From: Streptomyces sp. NL15-2K
GTDB taxonomy: Bacteria > Actinomycetota > Actinomycetes > Streptomycetales > Streptomycetaceae
Direction of reading: 5' to 3'
DNA: 64,000 bases
NCBI RefSeq assembly: GCF_030551255.1
Contig: NZ_CP130630.1
Coordinates: forward strand, 10,663,001 to 10,727,000
The position numbers and the translations under genes were made by a program. Of this stretch, positions 52,880 to 60,875 are shown one piece after another; the first letter of the stretch is position 1, and each line of letters opens with the position of its first letter. The notes under the pieces were generated by a model. The model saw only the letters and a program-made list of their open reading frames with translations, ran no database searches and was not told where the DNA came from.

Positions 52880-55365
52880 TGCGCCCCCCTGGCCAGCTGG
52901 TCGGCGGCCGGCGTCTGGCCGCCGCCGGTGTAAGTCACGCGCCACAGCGCCGACTTGGTGTCCGAGGTGAAGAAGCCACGGCCGTAGTCGAGGACGTACA
53001 GCGCGCCGTCCGGACCGAACTTCCAGTCCATGAGGTTCTTGATGCCGTCGTTGCCGACCGGCACGATCTTCTTCAACGACTCCGCGTGGATGGGCAGACC
53101 GCCGGCGCCGTGGTTCTTCGGGTCGGTGATGACCGCGTGGCGCGGCTGGTCGGCGTCGTAGAAGTCGCCGACGAACCACTTGCCGTCCCAGTACGACGGC
53201 CACTTGACCTCACTGGTGGCCGAGACGTCGTCGTACCGGTAGACCGGCCCGTTCATCGCGGCCTGGCCACCGCCCTTGAGCCAAGGCAGCAGATAGGTGG
53301 CCTCCTCCTGCTTGTACGACGGGATGCCGTTCGCGTCGCGCGGGAAGTCCGGGGCGCCGCCCTGGGGCGAGTACCAGATGGTGTTGCCGGTGACTGGCGG
53401 AAGGTTGACTAGGCCGTCGTTGTTCGGCGACTCGTTCTTCGGGCGGTCGCAGTCGTACCAGCCCAGCGGCTGCGTGGGATCCGGCAGATTGCGGTCCCGG
53501 TACGGCTGCTTGTTGCCCATGCAGTACGGCCAGCCCCGGTTGCCCGCCTCGGTGATCACGGCGAACGTGTCGTACTTGGCCGGACCCCAGGTCGGGGACG
53601 GAGCGCTCGCGTCCGGGCCGACCCAGCCCGCGTACAGGACGTCGGTCCGCCGGTCGACGAAGATGCGCGCGGGATTCCGCACGCCCATCACATAGATCTC
53701 GCCGCGTGTCTTACCGCCACCCTCGTCGGTCTCCCGGCCGGTGAAGAGGTTGCCTTCCGGGAGCGTGTACGTCCCGTCGGGCTCCGGGTGGATGCGCAGG
53801 ATCTTGCCGTTGAGGTTGTTGGTGTTGCCGGCGGTGCGGCGCGCGTCGGCGAAGGAGACGCCCTTGTAGTTGGGCTGGGGGTTGTTGCCCGAGTATCCAC
53901 TGCTGAAGCCACTGGAGTTGTTGTCACCGGTGGCGATGTACAGGTTGCCCTTGGAGTCCCAGGCCATCCCGCCGCCCGCGTGGCAGCAACTGTGGATCTG
54001 CACCGGCCACTTGAGCAGCACCTTCTCGCTGCTCAGGTCGAGCTTGTCGGTGGCGAGGTCGAGCGTGAAGCGGGAGACACGCCGCTCGGCCATCCGCGTG
54101 TCGCGGTTGATCCGCGCGTGGGGCGTGTAGTGCAGGTACACCCAGCCGTTCTGCTCGAAGCGGGGGTCGAGTTCGATGCCGAGCAGGCCCTCCTCGACCT
54201 TGACCAGCTCGTCGCCGCCGCCCTTGTTGCCGAAGACCGTCAACTCGCCCGCGAGCGTGACCTTCTTGGTCTTCGGGTCGTAGACGTGGATCTCGCCCTT
54301 GCCCTTGCCGATGTCCGGGTTGTTCCAGTCGGTGATCACCGGCTGGGAGGAGTCGGCGCCGCCCCGCCCGATGTACAGGACGCGGCCGTCGGGTGCGGTG
54401 ACCAGGCCGTGCGGCTCGCCGATCTGGTCGTTCTTCCCCGGCTGGTTGGGCTGGGTGAGCCGCTCCGCCTTGTAGTTGCCGGTGATCGTCGCCTTGCAGT
54501 CGGCCCGCACCAGACGGGTGGTCCACATCAGGGCGCCGCGCAGGTGCGCACGGAAGTCCGTCTCGTCGTACGACGAGACCGTGCCGCCCATGCCCGTGTA
54601 GAAGGAGCGGCCGCCGTCGTAGTCCCGGCACCAGCTGATCGGGTGATCCCAGCCGTTGGCGGTCGCCCCCGGCCGGTATGTCGACTCCCGTACGCGGGCG
54701 ACTGTATGCACGTCACCCGACGGGTTCTTCACCCAGTTCAGCCACTGGTCGGGACGCTTCCACTGCACCGGCAGCTCCTTGGTGGCCGGATGCTGCCGAT
54801 CGCCGACCTCGACGGTCGCCCGCTGCACGGTCGTAGGGCTGGACGCGGCGGGGCGGGCGCCCACCAGACCGGTGAACCAGTCCGAGTACGGCTCCGCACG
54901 GGCCGCGTCATGGATGCCGACGAAACCGCCGCCGGCCTCCATGTAGGCCTCCAGGCCCGCCTCCTGCTCGGCGTCGAGGACGTCTCCGCCGCCGGTCAGG
55001 AACACGATCGCGTTGTACCGGCCCAGTTTCGTGTCATTGGTGAAGACCGAGGCGTCGTCGGTGGCCTCGACCTTGAAACGCTGGTTCGCCGGTCCGGACA
55101 GGCCGATCCTCTCGATGGCCTCGATGCCGGCGTTCACCACCGGCGACTCGTCCCCGGCCGCGGCGGACCCGTGGAACAGCAGCACTCGTACGTTCGCGCC
55201 GCCGGGCGGCGACTTGACGGACATCGTTGTCGGGGACGGTTCAGGGGCCGGGCGGGCGGTGGCCGCGGGGCCCGACAGCAGTCCGGCGGCGACGGCCCCG
55301 GCGGTCACGGTGGCCGCCCAGGCCCGTCTTCTCGCGCTTGTTGTGCTCAACCCTCGTAAGTGCAT
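52876..55365 (-). CDS. Secreted ThuA / glucose-sorbosone dehydrogenase fusion
   Basis: An 829-residue exported fusion. The signal region is ARRRAWAATVTAGAVAAGLL. Residues about 55-280 are a ThuA-like domain (VRVLLFHGSA, then AYMEAGGGFVGIHDAA), a family linked to 3-keto-sugar use. From about residue 300 the protein is a glucose/sorbosone-dehydrogenase beta-propeller (EPHGLVTAPDGRVLYIGRGG, HSCCHAGGGMAWDSKGNLYI, and a late GPDGALYVLDYG). PQQ is the likely cofactor. GAGGAGG precedes ATG 55365. It shares a transcript with the cupredoxin protein, which may accept its electrons. Confidence 0.83.
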   Translation of the reverse strand: MHLRGLSTTSARRRAWAATVTAGAVAAGLLSGPAATARPAPEPSPTTMSVKSPPGGANVRVLLFHGSAAAGDESPVVNAGIEAIERIGLSGPANQRFKVEATDDASVFTNDTKLGRYNAIVFLTGGGDVLDAEQEAGLEAYMEAGGGFVGIHDAARAEPYSDWFTGLVGARPAASSPTTVQRATVEVGDRQHPATKELPVQWKRPDQWLNWVKNPSGDVHTVARVRESTYRPGATANGWDHPISWCRDYDGGRSFYTGMGGTVSSYDETDFRAHLRGALMWTTRLVRADCKATITGNYKAERLTQPNQPGKNDQIGEPHGLVTAPDGRVLYIGRGGADSSQPVITDWNNPDIGKGKGEIHVYDPKTKKVTLAGELTVFGNKGGGDELVKVEEGLLGIELDPRFEQNGWVYLHYTPHARINRDTRMAERRVSRFTLDLATDKLDLSSEKVLLKWPVQIHSCCHAGGGMAWDSKGNLYIATGDNNSSGFSSGYSGNNPQPNYKGVSFADARRTAGNTNNLNGKILRIHPEPDGTYTLPEGNLFTGRETDEGGGKTRGEIYVMGVRNPARIFVDRRTDVLYAGWVGPDASAPSPTWGPAKYDTFAVITEAGNRGWPYCMGNKQPYRDRNLPDPTQPLGWYDCDRPKNESPNNDGLVNLPPVTGNTIWYSPQGGAPDFPRDANGIPSYKQEEATYLLPWLKGGGQAAMNGPVYRYDDVSATSEVKWPSYWDGKWFVGDFYDADQPRHAVITDPKNHGAGGLPIHAESLKKIVPVGNDGIKNLMDWKFGPDGALYVLDYGRGFFTSDTKSALWRVTYTGGGQTPAADQLARGAQ

Positions 55366-55554
55366 GGGCACCTCCTCGGTCACAGCAACGGCGCAAAGGA
55401 AGCTAGACCTCTTTGCCCCACGCGCCAATACCTATGACCGCAATGGCACGAACTTTGTCCTGAGTGTGGATAAACGGGAGCGGGGCCGGTACCGTCGCAC
55501 AGGTTCATCACAGGTACGTCTCCGCAAATTCCGTATCAGGGTGGGGAGTTCCGC

Positions 55555-56553
55555 ATGGACAGACGCGGATTCAACCGGCGGGTGCTGCTGGGCGGCGCGG
55601 CCGTCGTGGGTGGTGGGGTCGCCGCGACATCGTTGTCCCTGGCCCCCGAGGCCGTCAGTGCCGAGGGACCGGCGAGGACGGCCCCGGCCGGCGGCCAGGT
55701 CAAGCGCATCAAGCTGTACGCCGAGAGGCTGGCCGGCGGGCAGATGGGCTACGGCCTCGAGAAGGGGAAGGCGACGATCCCCGGGCCGCTGATCGAGCTC
55801 AACGAGGGCGACACCCTGCACATCGAGTTCGAGAACACGATGGATGTCGCGGTGAGCCTGCACGTCCACGGCCTCGACTACGAAATCACCAGCGACGGCA
55901 CGAAGTTGAACAAGAGCGATGTCGAACCCGGCGGCACCCGCACCTACACCTGGCGCACCCACGCCCCCGGCCGCCGCAAGGACGGCACCTGGCGGGCCGG
56001 CAGCGCGGGATACTGGCACTACCACGACCACGTCGTCGGCTCGGAGCACGGCACCGGCGGTCTCCGCAACGGCCTGTACGGCGCGGTGATCGTCCGCCGC
56101 AAGGGAGACGTCCTGCCCGACCGGACGCACACGATCGTCTTCAACGACATGCTGATCAACAACAAGCCGGCGCACTCCGGGCCCGACTTCGAGGCCACGG
56201 TGGGAGATCGCGTCGAGTTCGCGGTGATCACGCACGGCGAGTTCTACCACACGTTCCACATGCACGGTCACCGCTGGGCGGACAACCGTACGGGCATGCT
56301 CACCGGCCCCGACGACCCGAGTCAGGTCATCGACAACAAGATCACCGGCCCGGCCGACTCATTCGGCTTCCAGGTGATCGCGGGCGAGGGCGTCGGGGCA
56401 GGGGCGTGGATGTACCACTGCCATGTGCAGAGCCACTCCGACATGGGGATGGTGGGGCTGTTCCTGGTGAAGAAGCCGGACGGGACGATCCCCGGCTACG
56501 AGCCGCACGAACACCGGACCGTGTCCGAGGCCGAATCCGGGCACGAGCGCTGA
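55555..56553 (+). CDS. slac: Small two-domain laccase (SLAC-like multicopper oxidase)
   Basis: A 332-residue Tat-exported laccase ([19 protein letters not shown]) that closely matches the trimeric two-domain laccase of S. coelicolor. Copper ligands are in [23 protein letters not shown] and [14 protein letters not shown]; the last block contains the type 1 Cys, His and Met plus trinuclear-site His residues. It oxidises phenols and reduces oxygen to water. ATG follows GGGGAG. It is divergent from the ThuA-dehydrogenase operon, with a shared 189-base control region. Confidence 0.93.
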   Translation: MDRRGFNRRVLLGGAAVVGGGVAATSLSLAPEAVSAEGPARTAPAGGQVKRIKLYAERLAGGQMGYGLEKGKATIPGPLIELNEGDTLHIEFENTMDVAVSLHVHGLDYEITSDGTKLNKSDVEPGGTRTYTWRTHAPGRRKDGTWRAGSAGYWHYHDHVVGSEHGTGGLRNGLYGAVIVRRKGDVLPDRTHTIVFNDMLINNKPAHSGPDFEATVGDRVEFAVITHGEFYHTFHMHGHRWADNRTGMLTGPDDPSQVIDNKITGPADSFGFQVIAGEGVGAGAWMYHCHVQSHSDMGMVGLFLVKKPDGTIPGYEPHEHRTVSEAESGHER

Positions 56554-56600
56554 CGGGCCAAGGGCGCCGACGCTGCGGGAAGGCCGTCGGTGAAGGGGTC

Positions 56601-56612
56601 GAGAGCGCTCTC
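56601..56612. promoter_or_regulatory. LacI-type operator palindrome
   Basis: GAGAGCGCTCTC is a perfect 12-bp palindrome with the central GCGC typical of Streptomyces LacI operators such as that of CebR. It lies 59 bases before the LacI gene, so autoregulation is likely. Confidence 0.65.
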
Positions 56613-56670
56613 ACGCCGGTGGTGGGGCCAAGGCTATCCTGAGCCGCACCCACCGACTTGGAGCCCCGTA

Positions 56671-57708
56671 GTGACCGACACAGTGCCGCGCCCCACGCTG
56701 GAGGCCGTGGCCGCCCGGGCCGGGGTCTCGCGGGCCACCGCCTCCCGTGTGGTCAACGGCGGGGACGGGGTGCGCGAGCCCCTCGTCGAGCGGGTGCGGC
56801 GGGCGGTGGAGGAACTCGGGTACGTGCCGAACCAGGCGGCCCGCAGTCTGGTGACCAAACGCCACGACGCCGTCGCCGTCGTCGTCGCCGAACCGGAGAC
56901 CCGCGTCTTCGCCGACCCCTTCTTCGATCTGCAACTGCGCGGCATCAGCAAGGAGTTGACCGCCCACGACAACCAGCTCGTGCTGCTGCTCACCGAGGGC
57001 CGCGACGACCACGCCCGCGTCGGCCGCTATCTCGGCGGCGGTCATGTCGACGGAGCGCTGGTGTTCTCGCTGCATCTCGACGACCCGCTGCCGGAACTGA
57101 TCCAACGGGCCGGAGTCCCGACCGTGTTCGGCGGCCGGCCCGGTTGGAGCGGCGATCGGCACGGTGTGGTGTACGTCGACAGCGACAACCGCGGCGGCGC
57201 CCGCGAGGCCGTACGCCATCTCGTCGGCCTCGGCCGCACCCGGATCGCGCACATCACCGGGGCCCTCGACCAGACTTCGGCGGTGGACCGGCTCGACGGC
57301 TACCGGGACGTCATGGTGGACGCCGACTCGCGGCTGATCGTGGAGGGCGACTTCACCCCGGCCGGGGGCGAACGGGCGATGCGTGAACTCCTCGACCGCC
57401 GCCCGGACCTGGACGCCGTCTTCGCCGCGAACGACCTCGCCGCCTCGGGCGCCCTGCGCGTGCTGCGCGAGCGCGGGCTGAGGGTGCCCGAGGACGTTGC
57501 CGTGATCGGCTTCGACGACATGCTGCCCGTCGCCGAACAGACCGATCCGCCGCTCACGACGGTCCGCCAGGACATCGAGGAGATGGGCCGGTTGATGGCC
57601 CGCCTGCTGCTGCGCGGCCTCGACCGGCACCCCACCCCTGACGAGGCGGGAGCCACTCCGTCCGGTGTCGTCCTGCCGACGACGCTGGTGCGCCGCGCGT
57701 CGGCGTGA
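56671..57708 (+). CDS. LacI-family regulator
   Basis: A 345-residue LacI regulator: HTH and hinge at residues 8-60 (TLEAVAARAGVSRATASRVV, then YVPNQAARSL), and a periplasmic-binding-like effector domain ending in GFDDMLPVAEQTDPPLTTVRQ. GTG at 56671 with GGAG 7 bases upstream; a longer frame from 56590 would run through the operator. Its targets could include the neighbouring laccase or sugar-oxidation genes, though the only good operator found is its own. Confidence 0.87.
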   Translation: MTDTVPRPTLEAVAARAGVSRATASRVVNGGDGVREPLVERVRRAVEELGYVPNQAARSLVTKRHDAVAVVVAEPETRVFADPFFDLQLRGISKELTAHDNQLVLLLTEGRDDHARVGRYLGGGHVDGALVFSLHLDDPLPELIQRAGVPTVFGGRPGWSGDRHGVVYVDSDNRGGAREAVRHLVGLGRTRIAHITGALDQTSAVDRLDGYRDVMVDADSRLIVEGDFTPAGGERAMRELLDRRPDLDAVFAANDLAASGALRVLRERGLRVPEDVAVIGFDDMLPVAEQTDPPLTTVRQDIEEMGRLMARLLLRGLDRHPTPDEAGATPSGVVLPTTLVRRASA

Positions 57709-57715
57709 CCCCTAC

Positions 57716-57917
57716 CTAGTGCCGCGGCAGGCAACGTTTGCCCGTCAAGGAGCGGCGTCCGGTGCGTGCTCTCGGCGTGCCGGGCGCAGGCCCTCGTACT
57801 GGATGTACTTGGGTCTGTGCCCGGTGCGGCGAGTGGGGGCACCTCCCACGCCTTTAGGGCAGTGGGGGAGCGTGCCGGGCGTCGCGACGGGGCAAACGTT
57901 GCCTGCCGCGGCACTAG
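57716..57917 (+). mobile_element. MITE-like element, copy 1
   Basis: A 194-bp body (57720-57913) with perfect 24-bp terminal inverted repeats beginning TGCCGCGGCAGG, bounded by CTAG on both sides (57716-57719 and 57914-57917). It has no coding capacity. Compared with copy 2 it carries about 33 extra bases around 57835-57870 (GTGGGGGCACCTCCCACG followed by a TTTAGGGCAGTGGGGGAG part), which look like another common Streptomyces short repeat inserted into it. CTAG targets with TA duplication are typical of IS630-family transposases, a possible helper. Confidence 0.8.
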
Positions 57918-57953
57918 TCATCTACCTGGTCATCCACTTGCTCATGTACTAGG

Positions 57954-58742
57954 TCACGTCTGCGGCGGGGCGCTCTTGATCACCGCGAAGCGGGCGCCGT
58001 ACGGGTCGGCGAGTTCGGCGATGCGGCCGACGTTCTCCAGGTCCGAGGCCGGCAGGCGCAGGACGCCGCCCCGCTCCTGCGCCGCGGCGACCGTGGCGTC
58101 GGCGTCCAGGACCTCGAAGTAGGGCAGCCAGGCCCCGGCCTTCTCCTTGGTCGGATCGTCCTCCAGCGGGACGATGCCGCCGAACATGGCGTCCGACTCG
58201 GTCCCCGCCGGGTGGACGGTGGTGTAGCTGACCCCGGCGAGCGTGAGGGCGGTGGTCTCCCAGCCGAACAATCTGTTGTAGAACCCGGCGGCCGCCGGGA
58301 GGTCCGGGGTGTACAGCTCCAGCCAGCACAGCGACCCCGGTTTCTCCACGACCTCCAGGCCCTTGTTGGCCGCGGGCTGCCAGATACCGAAGGGCACACC
58401 CGCCTGGTCGGCGAGGATCGCCATGCGGCCCTGGTCCAGGACGTCCATGGGCTGCATGAGCACCGAGCCGTGCGCCTGCTCGGCCGCCTTCGCCGTGGCG
58501 TCCGCGTCCGGGGTCTGGAAGTACACCGTCCAGGACGGCGGGCCCTGGTCAGGGGTGGTCTGCATGCCGCCCGCGGCCGTCCTGCCGTCGAGCTGGAAGA
58601 AGCCGTAGCCGCCCACCTCGGGTCCGCCCGGGCGGAACTCCCAGCCGAAGAGGCCGCCGTAGAAGGAGGAGGCGCCGTCGATGTCGGGTGTGCCGAGATC
58701 GAGCCAGTTCGGAGAGCCGGTGACAAAGCGGGTGGTGAGCAT
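57954..58742 (-). CDS. VOC/glyoxalase-superfamily protein (two domains)
   Basis: A 262-residue protein made of two similar VOC halves, starting at NWLDLGTPDIDGASSFYGGL and CWLELYTPDLPAAAGFYNRL. Members of this two-domain actinomycete branch are hydroxylase- or resistance-like and mostly uncharacterised; most metal positions are not evidently conserved. GGAGG lies 6 bases before ATG 58742. It is convergent with MITE copy 1. Confidence 0.83.
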   Translation of the reverse strand: MLTTRFVTGSPNWLDLGTPDIDGASSFYGGLFGWEFRPGGPEVGGYGFFQLDGRTAAGGMQTTPDQGPPSWTVYFQTPDADATAKAAEQAHGSVLMQPMDVLDQGRMAILADQAGVPFGIWQPAANKGLEVVEKPGSLCWLELYTPDLPAAAGFYNRLFGWETTALTLAGVSYTTVHPAGTESDAMFGGIVPLEDDPTKEKAGAWLPYFEVLDADATVAAAQERGGVLRLPASDLENVGRIAELADPYGARFAVIKSAPPQT

Positions 58743-59035
58743 CTCTGCCCTCCTTTGAGGTGCCCGTTCTTTGAGGGTCCCCGTCCTGAGAGGTCCCGTT
58801 GCCTGCACTGCCGAGTCTTGCACCGCCCACTGACATTGATACTCGTACGCGGGCATGCCGCCCGACCTCGATCACACTGGGTGACCGCAGAAACTCATAT
58901 CGTCGTCACATCCTCCCGCGCGCCGCCGTGCGCTCGGGTGCCCGACCCCGTCATGATCGGACGGCCGACCGCCATGAACGAGGCGTTGATCGGGCGTTGA
59001 TCGAACGTTTTTCGCCGCCCGGAACGATCTCGCTC
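58743..59035. promoter_or_regulatory. Divergent VOC / WhiB control region with short direct repeats
   Basis: Near the VOC gene three related words follow each other (GAGGTGCCCGTTC, GAGGGTCCCCGTCC, GAGAGGTCCCGTTG; 58757-58801). Just before the WhiB-like gene GCGTTGATCG(G/A) is repeated in tandem (58983-58993, 58994-59004). No clear -10/-35 pair was identified. Confidence 0.4.
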
Positions 59036-59281
59036 ATGCACATCGACACGATCACCCCGGCCGACCTCGCCTGGCAGACGCAGGCGCTGTGCGCGCAGAC
59101 CGGGGCGGACTTCTTCTTTCCCGAGCCGGGCAGTTCGGTGCGCGAGGCCAAGCGCATCTGCGGCATGTGCGAGATGCGCACCGCCTGCCTGGAGTACGCG
59201 CTGGCGAACGACGAGCGCTTCGGCGTCTGGGGCGGCCTGTCGGAGAAGGAGCGGCTGCACCTCAGGCGCACGACCCACTGA
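59036..59281 (+). CDS. WhiB-like iron-sulfur regulator
   Basis: An 81-residue Wbl protein with the four cluster cysteines at 19, 42, 45 and 51 (ICGMC and TAC) and the G[VI]WGG turn at residues 63-67 (FGVWGGLSEKER), followed by a short basic tail. Such proteins bind a 4Fe-4S cluster and act with the principal sigma factor. ATG at 59036 opens MHIDTITPADLAW. It is 75 bases upstream of the first unusual tRNA. Which Wbl subgroup it belongs to cannot be settled here. Confidence 0.92.
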   Translation: MHIDTITPADLAWQTQALCAQTGADFFFPEPGSSVREAKRICGMCEMRTACLEYALANDERFGVWGGLSEKERLHLRRTTH

Positions 59282-59356
59282 CCCGCCGGTCCCTGGTCGC
59301 GGCGCGTAAATCGGTAGGCCCGGCCGACGACCCGCCGTTACGATCGCCGGGCGCGG

Positions 59357-59428
59357 CCGGACGTAGCGCAGAGGCAGTCGCGCCGCCTTCTCAGGGCGGA
59401 CACGCCGGTTCGAATCCGGTCGTCCGGA
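59357..59428 (+). tRNA. Unusual tRNA, anticodon CTC (Glu)
   Basis: A 72-base cloverleaf: acceptor CCGGACG/CGTCCGG (perfect 7 bp), TA linker, D-arm GCGC with loop AGAGGCAG, anticodon stem CCGCC/GGCGG with loop TTCTCAG (anticodon 59390-59392), 4-base variable loop ACAC, T-arm GCCGG-TTCGAAT-CCGGT, discriminator A. CCA is not encoded. Only three of four D-stem pairs form. Its body is nearly the same as those of the next tRNA and of the one at 62.3 kb, although their anticodons differ, and it does not look like the usual tRNA-Glu of Streptomyces. Confidence 0.82.
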
Positions 59429-59438
59429 CCGCGCGGGT

Positions 59439-59513
59439 GGGCCGGTAGCGCAGAGGCAGGCGCACTTCCATGGCATGGAGGACACGCCGGTTCGAATCCG
59501 GCCCGGCCCACCA
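59439..59513 (+). tRNA. Unusual tRNA, anticodon GGC (Ala)
   Basis: A 72-base cloverleaf plus encoded CCA (59511-59513): acceptor GGGCCGG/CCGGCCC, TA linker, D-arm GCGC-AGAGGCAG-GCGC, anticodon stem CTTCC/GGAGG with loop ATGGCAT (anticodon 59472-59474), variable loop ACAC, T-arm GCCGG-TTCGAAT-CCGGC, discriminator A. The G3:U70 pair that marks alanine tRNAs is missing (3:70 is G:C). It begins only 10 bases after the preceding tRNA and ends 27 bases before the ATG of the next gene, so all three may share one transcript. Confidence 0.87.
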
Positions 59514-59540
59514 CAGAGCGGCACGGACGGGCGGGGACAC

Positions 59541-60875
59541 ATGAGTGACGCGATCGGCGCGGAGGAGCTGGCCGCCTTCCACCGCACGGTGGGCAAACTG
59601 CGGGCGCTGCCCGCCGACGACCCGGTACGCCTGCGCGCCGAGCAGGTCGCCGCCTCCTTCGCCCGAGAGGGCCGGCTGCGGCGGCGAAAGACCCGCGGCG
59701 TCGAACTGTCCGCCGCTGACGCCGAGGGGATGGCCGCGACCGCCACCGGCGCCCGCGACCGGCGCGAGGACGCACCGCTGGCCCTGGAAGACGGCCGTAC
59801 CGGCGGGGTCTTCCGCAAGCCGCGCACCTGCTACGTCTGCAAGTCGCCCTATCGACAGGTCGATTCCTTCTACCACCGGCTGTGCCCCGAGTGCGCCGCG
59901 CACAACACCGCCCGCCGCGGCCTGAGCACCGACCTGAGCGGGCGCCGCGCACTGCTCACCGGCGGCCGGGTGAAGATCGGCTTCCAGTTGGCGCTGATGA
60001 TGCTGCGGGACGGCGCCGAGCTGCTGGTCACCTCACGCTTCCCGCACGACACCGTGCGCCGCTTCCGGGCCGAGGCGGGCAGCGAGAAGTGGCTCGACCG
60101 GCTGACCGTCCTCGCCGTCGACCTGCGCGACCCGCGTCAGGTGCTGGGCCTGTGCGAGGAGTTGCGGCAGGAGGGCGAGCCACTGGACATCCTCGTCAAC
60201 AACGCCGCCCAGACCGTGCGCAGGCCGCCCGAGTCGTACGCACTGCTCGCCGCCGGCGAGTACGAGGCGCTGCCCGAGGGAGCCCGCCGGGCGCCCGGCT
60301 TCGCGCCGCTGCGGATGCTGGAGTCAGGGGCGTCTTCCCTGCCCGTCGCGCTGCGCGAGGCCGACGAGGCCGGGCTGCTGCCCGACCCGTCCCCGGAGAA
60401 CTCCTGGTCGGCCCGGCTCGGCGACCTGGACCCGGCCGAGGTCCTGGAGACCCAGCTCGTCAACGCGCTCGCCCCGACCCTGCTGTGCGACCGCCTGCTG
60501 CCCCTGCTGCTCGCCTCCCCGCACCCGCGCCGGTACGTGGTCAACGTGACCGCCGTGGAGGGCCGGTTCGCCGTGCGCAACAAGATGGCCGGCCATCCGC
60601 ACACCAACATGGCCAAGGCCGCGCTCAACATGCTCACCCGCACCAGCGCCGCCGAACTCGCCGGGCAGGGCGTGCACATGTGCGCCGTCGACACCGGATG
60701 GATCACCGACGAGAACCCGGCACCGAAGAAGGCCCGGATGGCGGACGCGGGCTTCCGCACGCCGCTGGACGTGGTGGACGGGGCGGCACGCGTGTACGAC
60801 CCCATCGTGCGCGGCGAGGCCGGGCATCCCGTGTCCGGGGTGTTCCTCAAGGACTACCGGGAGGCGCAGTGGTGA
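59541..60875 (+). CDS. SDR-fold protein with N-terminal zinc finger, catalytic Tyr missing
   Basis: A 444-residue protein. Residues about 1-90 are helical and charged; a four-cysteine zinc finger follows (Cys97, Cys100, Cys115, Cys118; TCYVC...LCPEC). From about residue 131 it is an SDR Rossmann fold with glycine motif LLTGGRVKIG and NNAAQ. At the YxxxK site the sequence reads PHTNMAK, so the lysine is kept but the tyrosine is not. ATG 59541 lies 27 bases after a tRNA; the stop overlaps the start of the leucine-rich-repeat gene (GTGA). I know no function for this architecture; nucleic-acid binding through the zinc finger is possible. Confidence 0.8.
   Translation: MSDAIGAEELAAFHRTVGKLRALPADDPVRLRAEQVAASFAREGRLRRRKTRGVELSAADAEGMAATATGARDRREDAPLALEDGRTGGVFRKPRTCYVCKSPYRQVDSFYHRLCPECAAHNTARRGLSTDLSGRRALLTGGRVKIGFQLALMMLRDGAELLVTSRFPHDTVRRFRAEAGSEKWLDRLTVLAVDLRDPRQVLGLCEELRQEGEPLDILVNNAAQTVRRPPESYALLAAGEYEALPEGARRAPGFAPLRMLESGASSLPVALREADEAGLLPDPSPENSWSARLGDLDPAEVLETQLVNALAPTLLCDRLLPLLLASPHPRRYVVNVTAVEGRFAVRNKMAGHPHTNMAKAALNMLTRTSAAELAGQGVHMCAVDTGWITDENPAPKKARMADAGFRTPLDVVDGAARVYDPIVRGEAGHPVSGVFLKDYREAQW

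Noticed and set aside
57720..57950. Small open frames in MITE copy 1
   Set aside because: They lie within a non-coding inverted-repeat element and have no ribosome binding sites.
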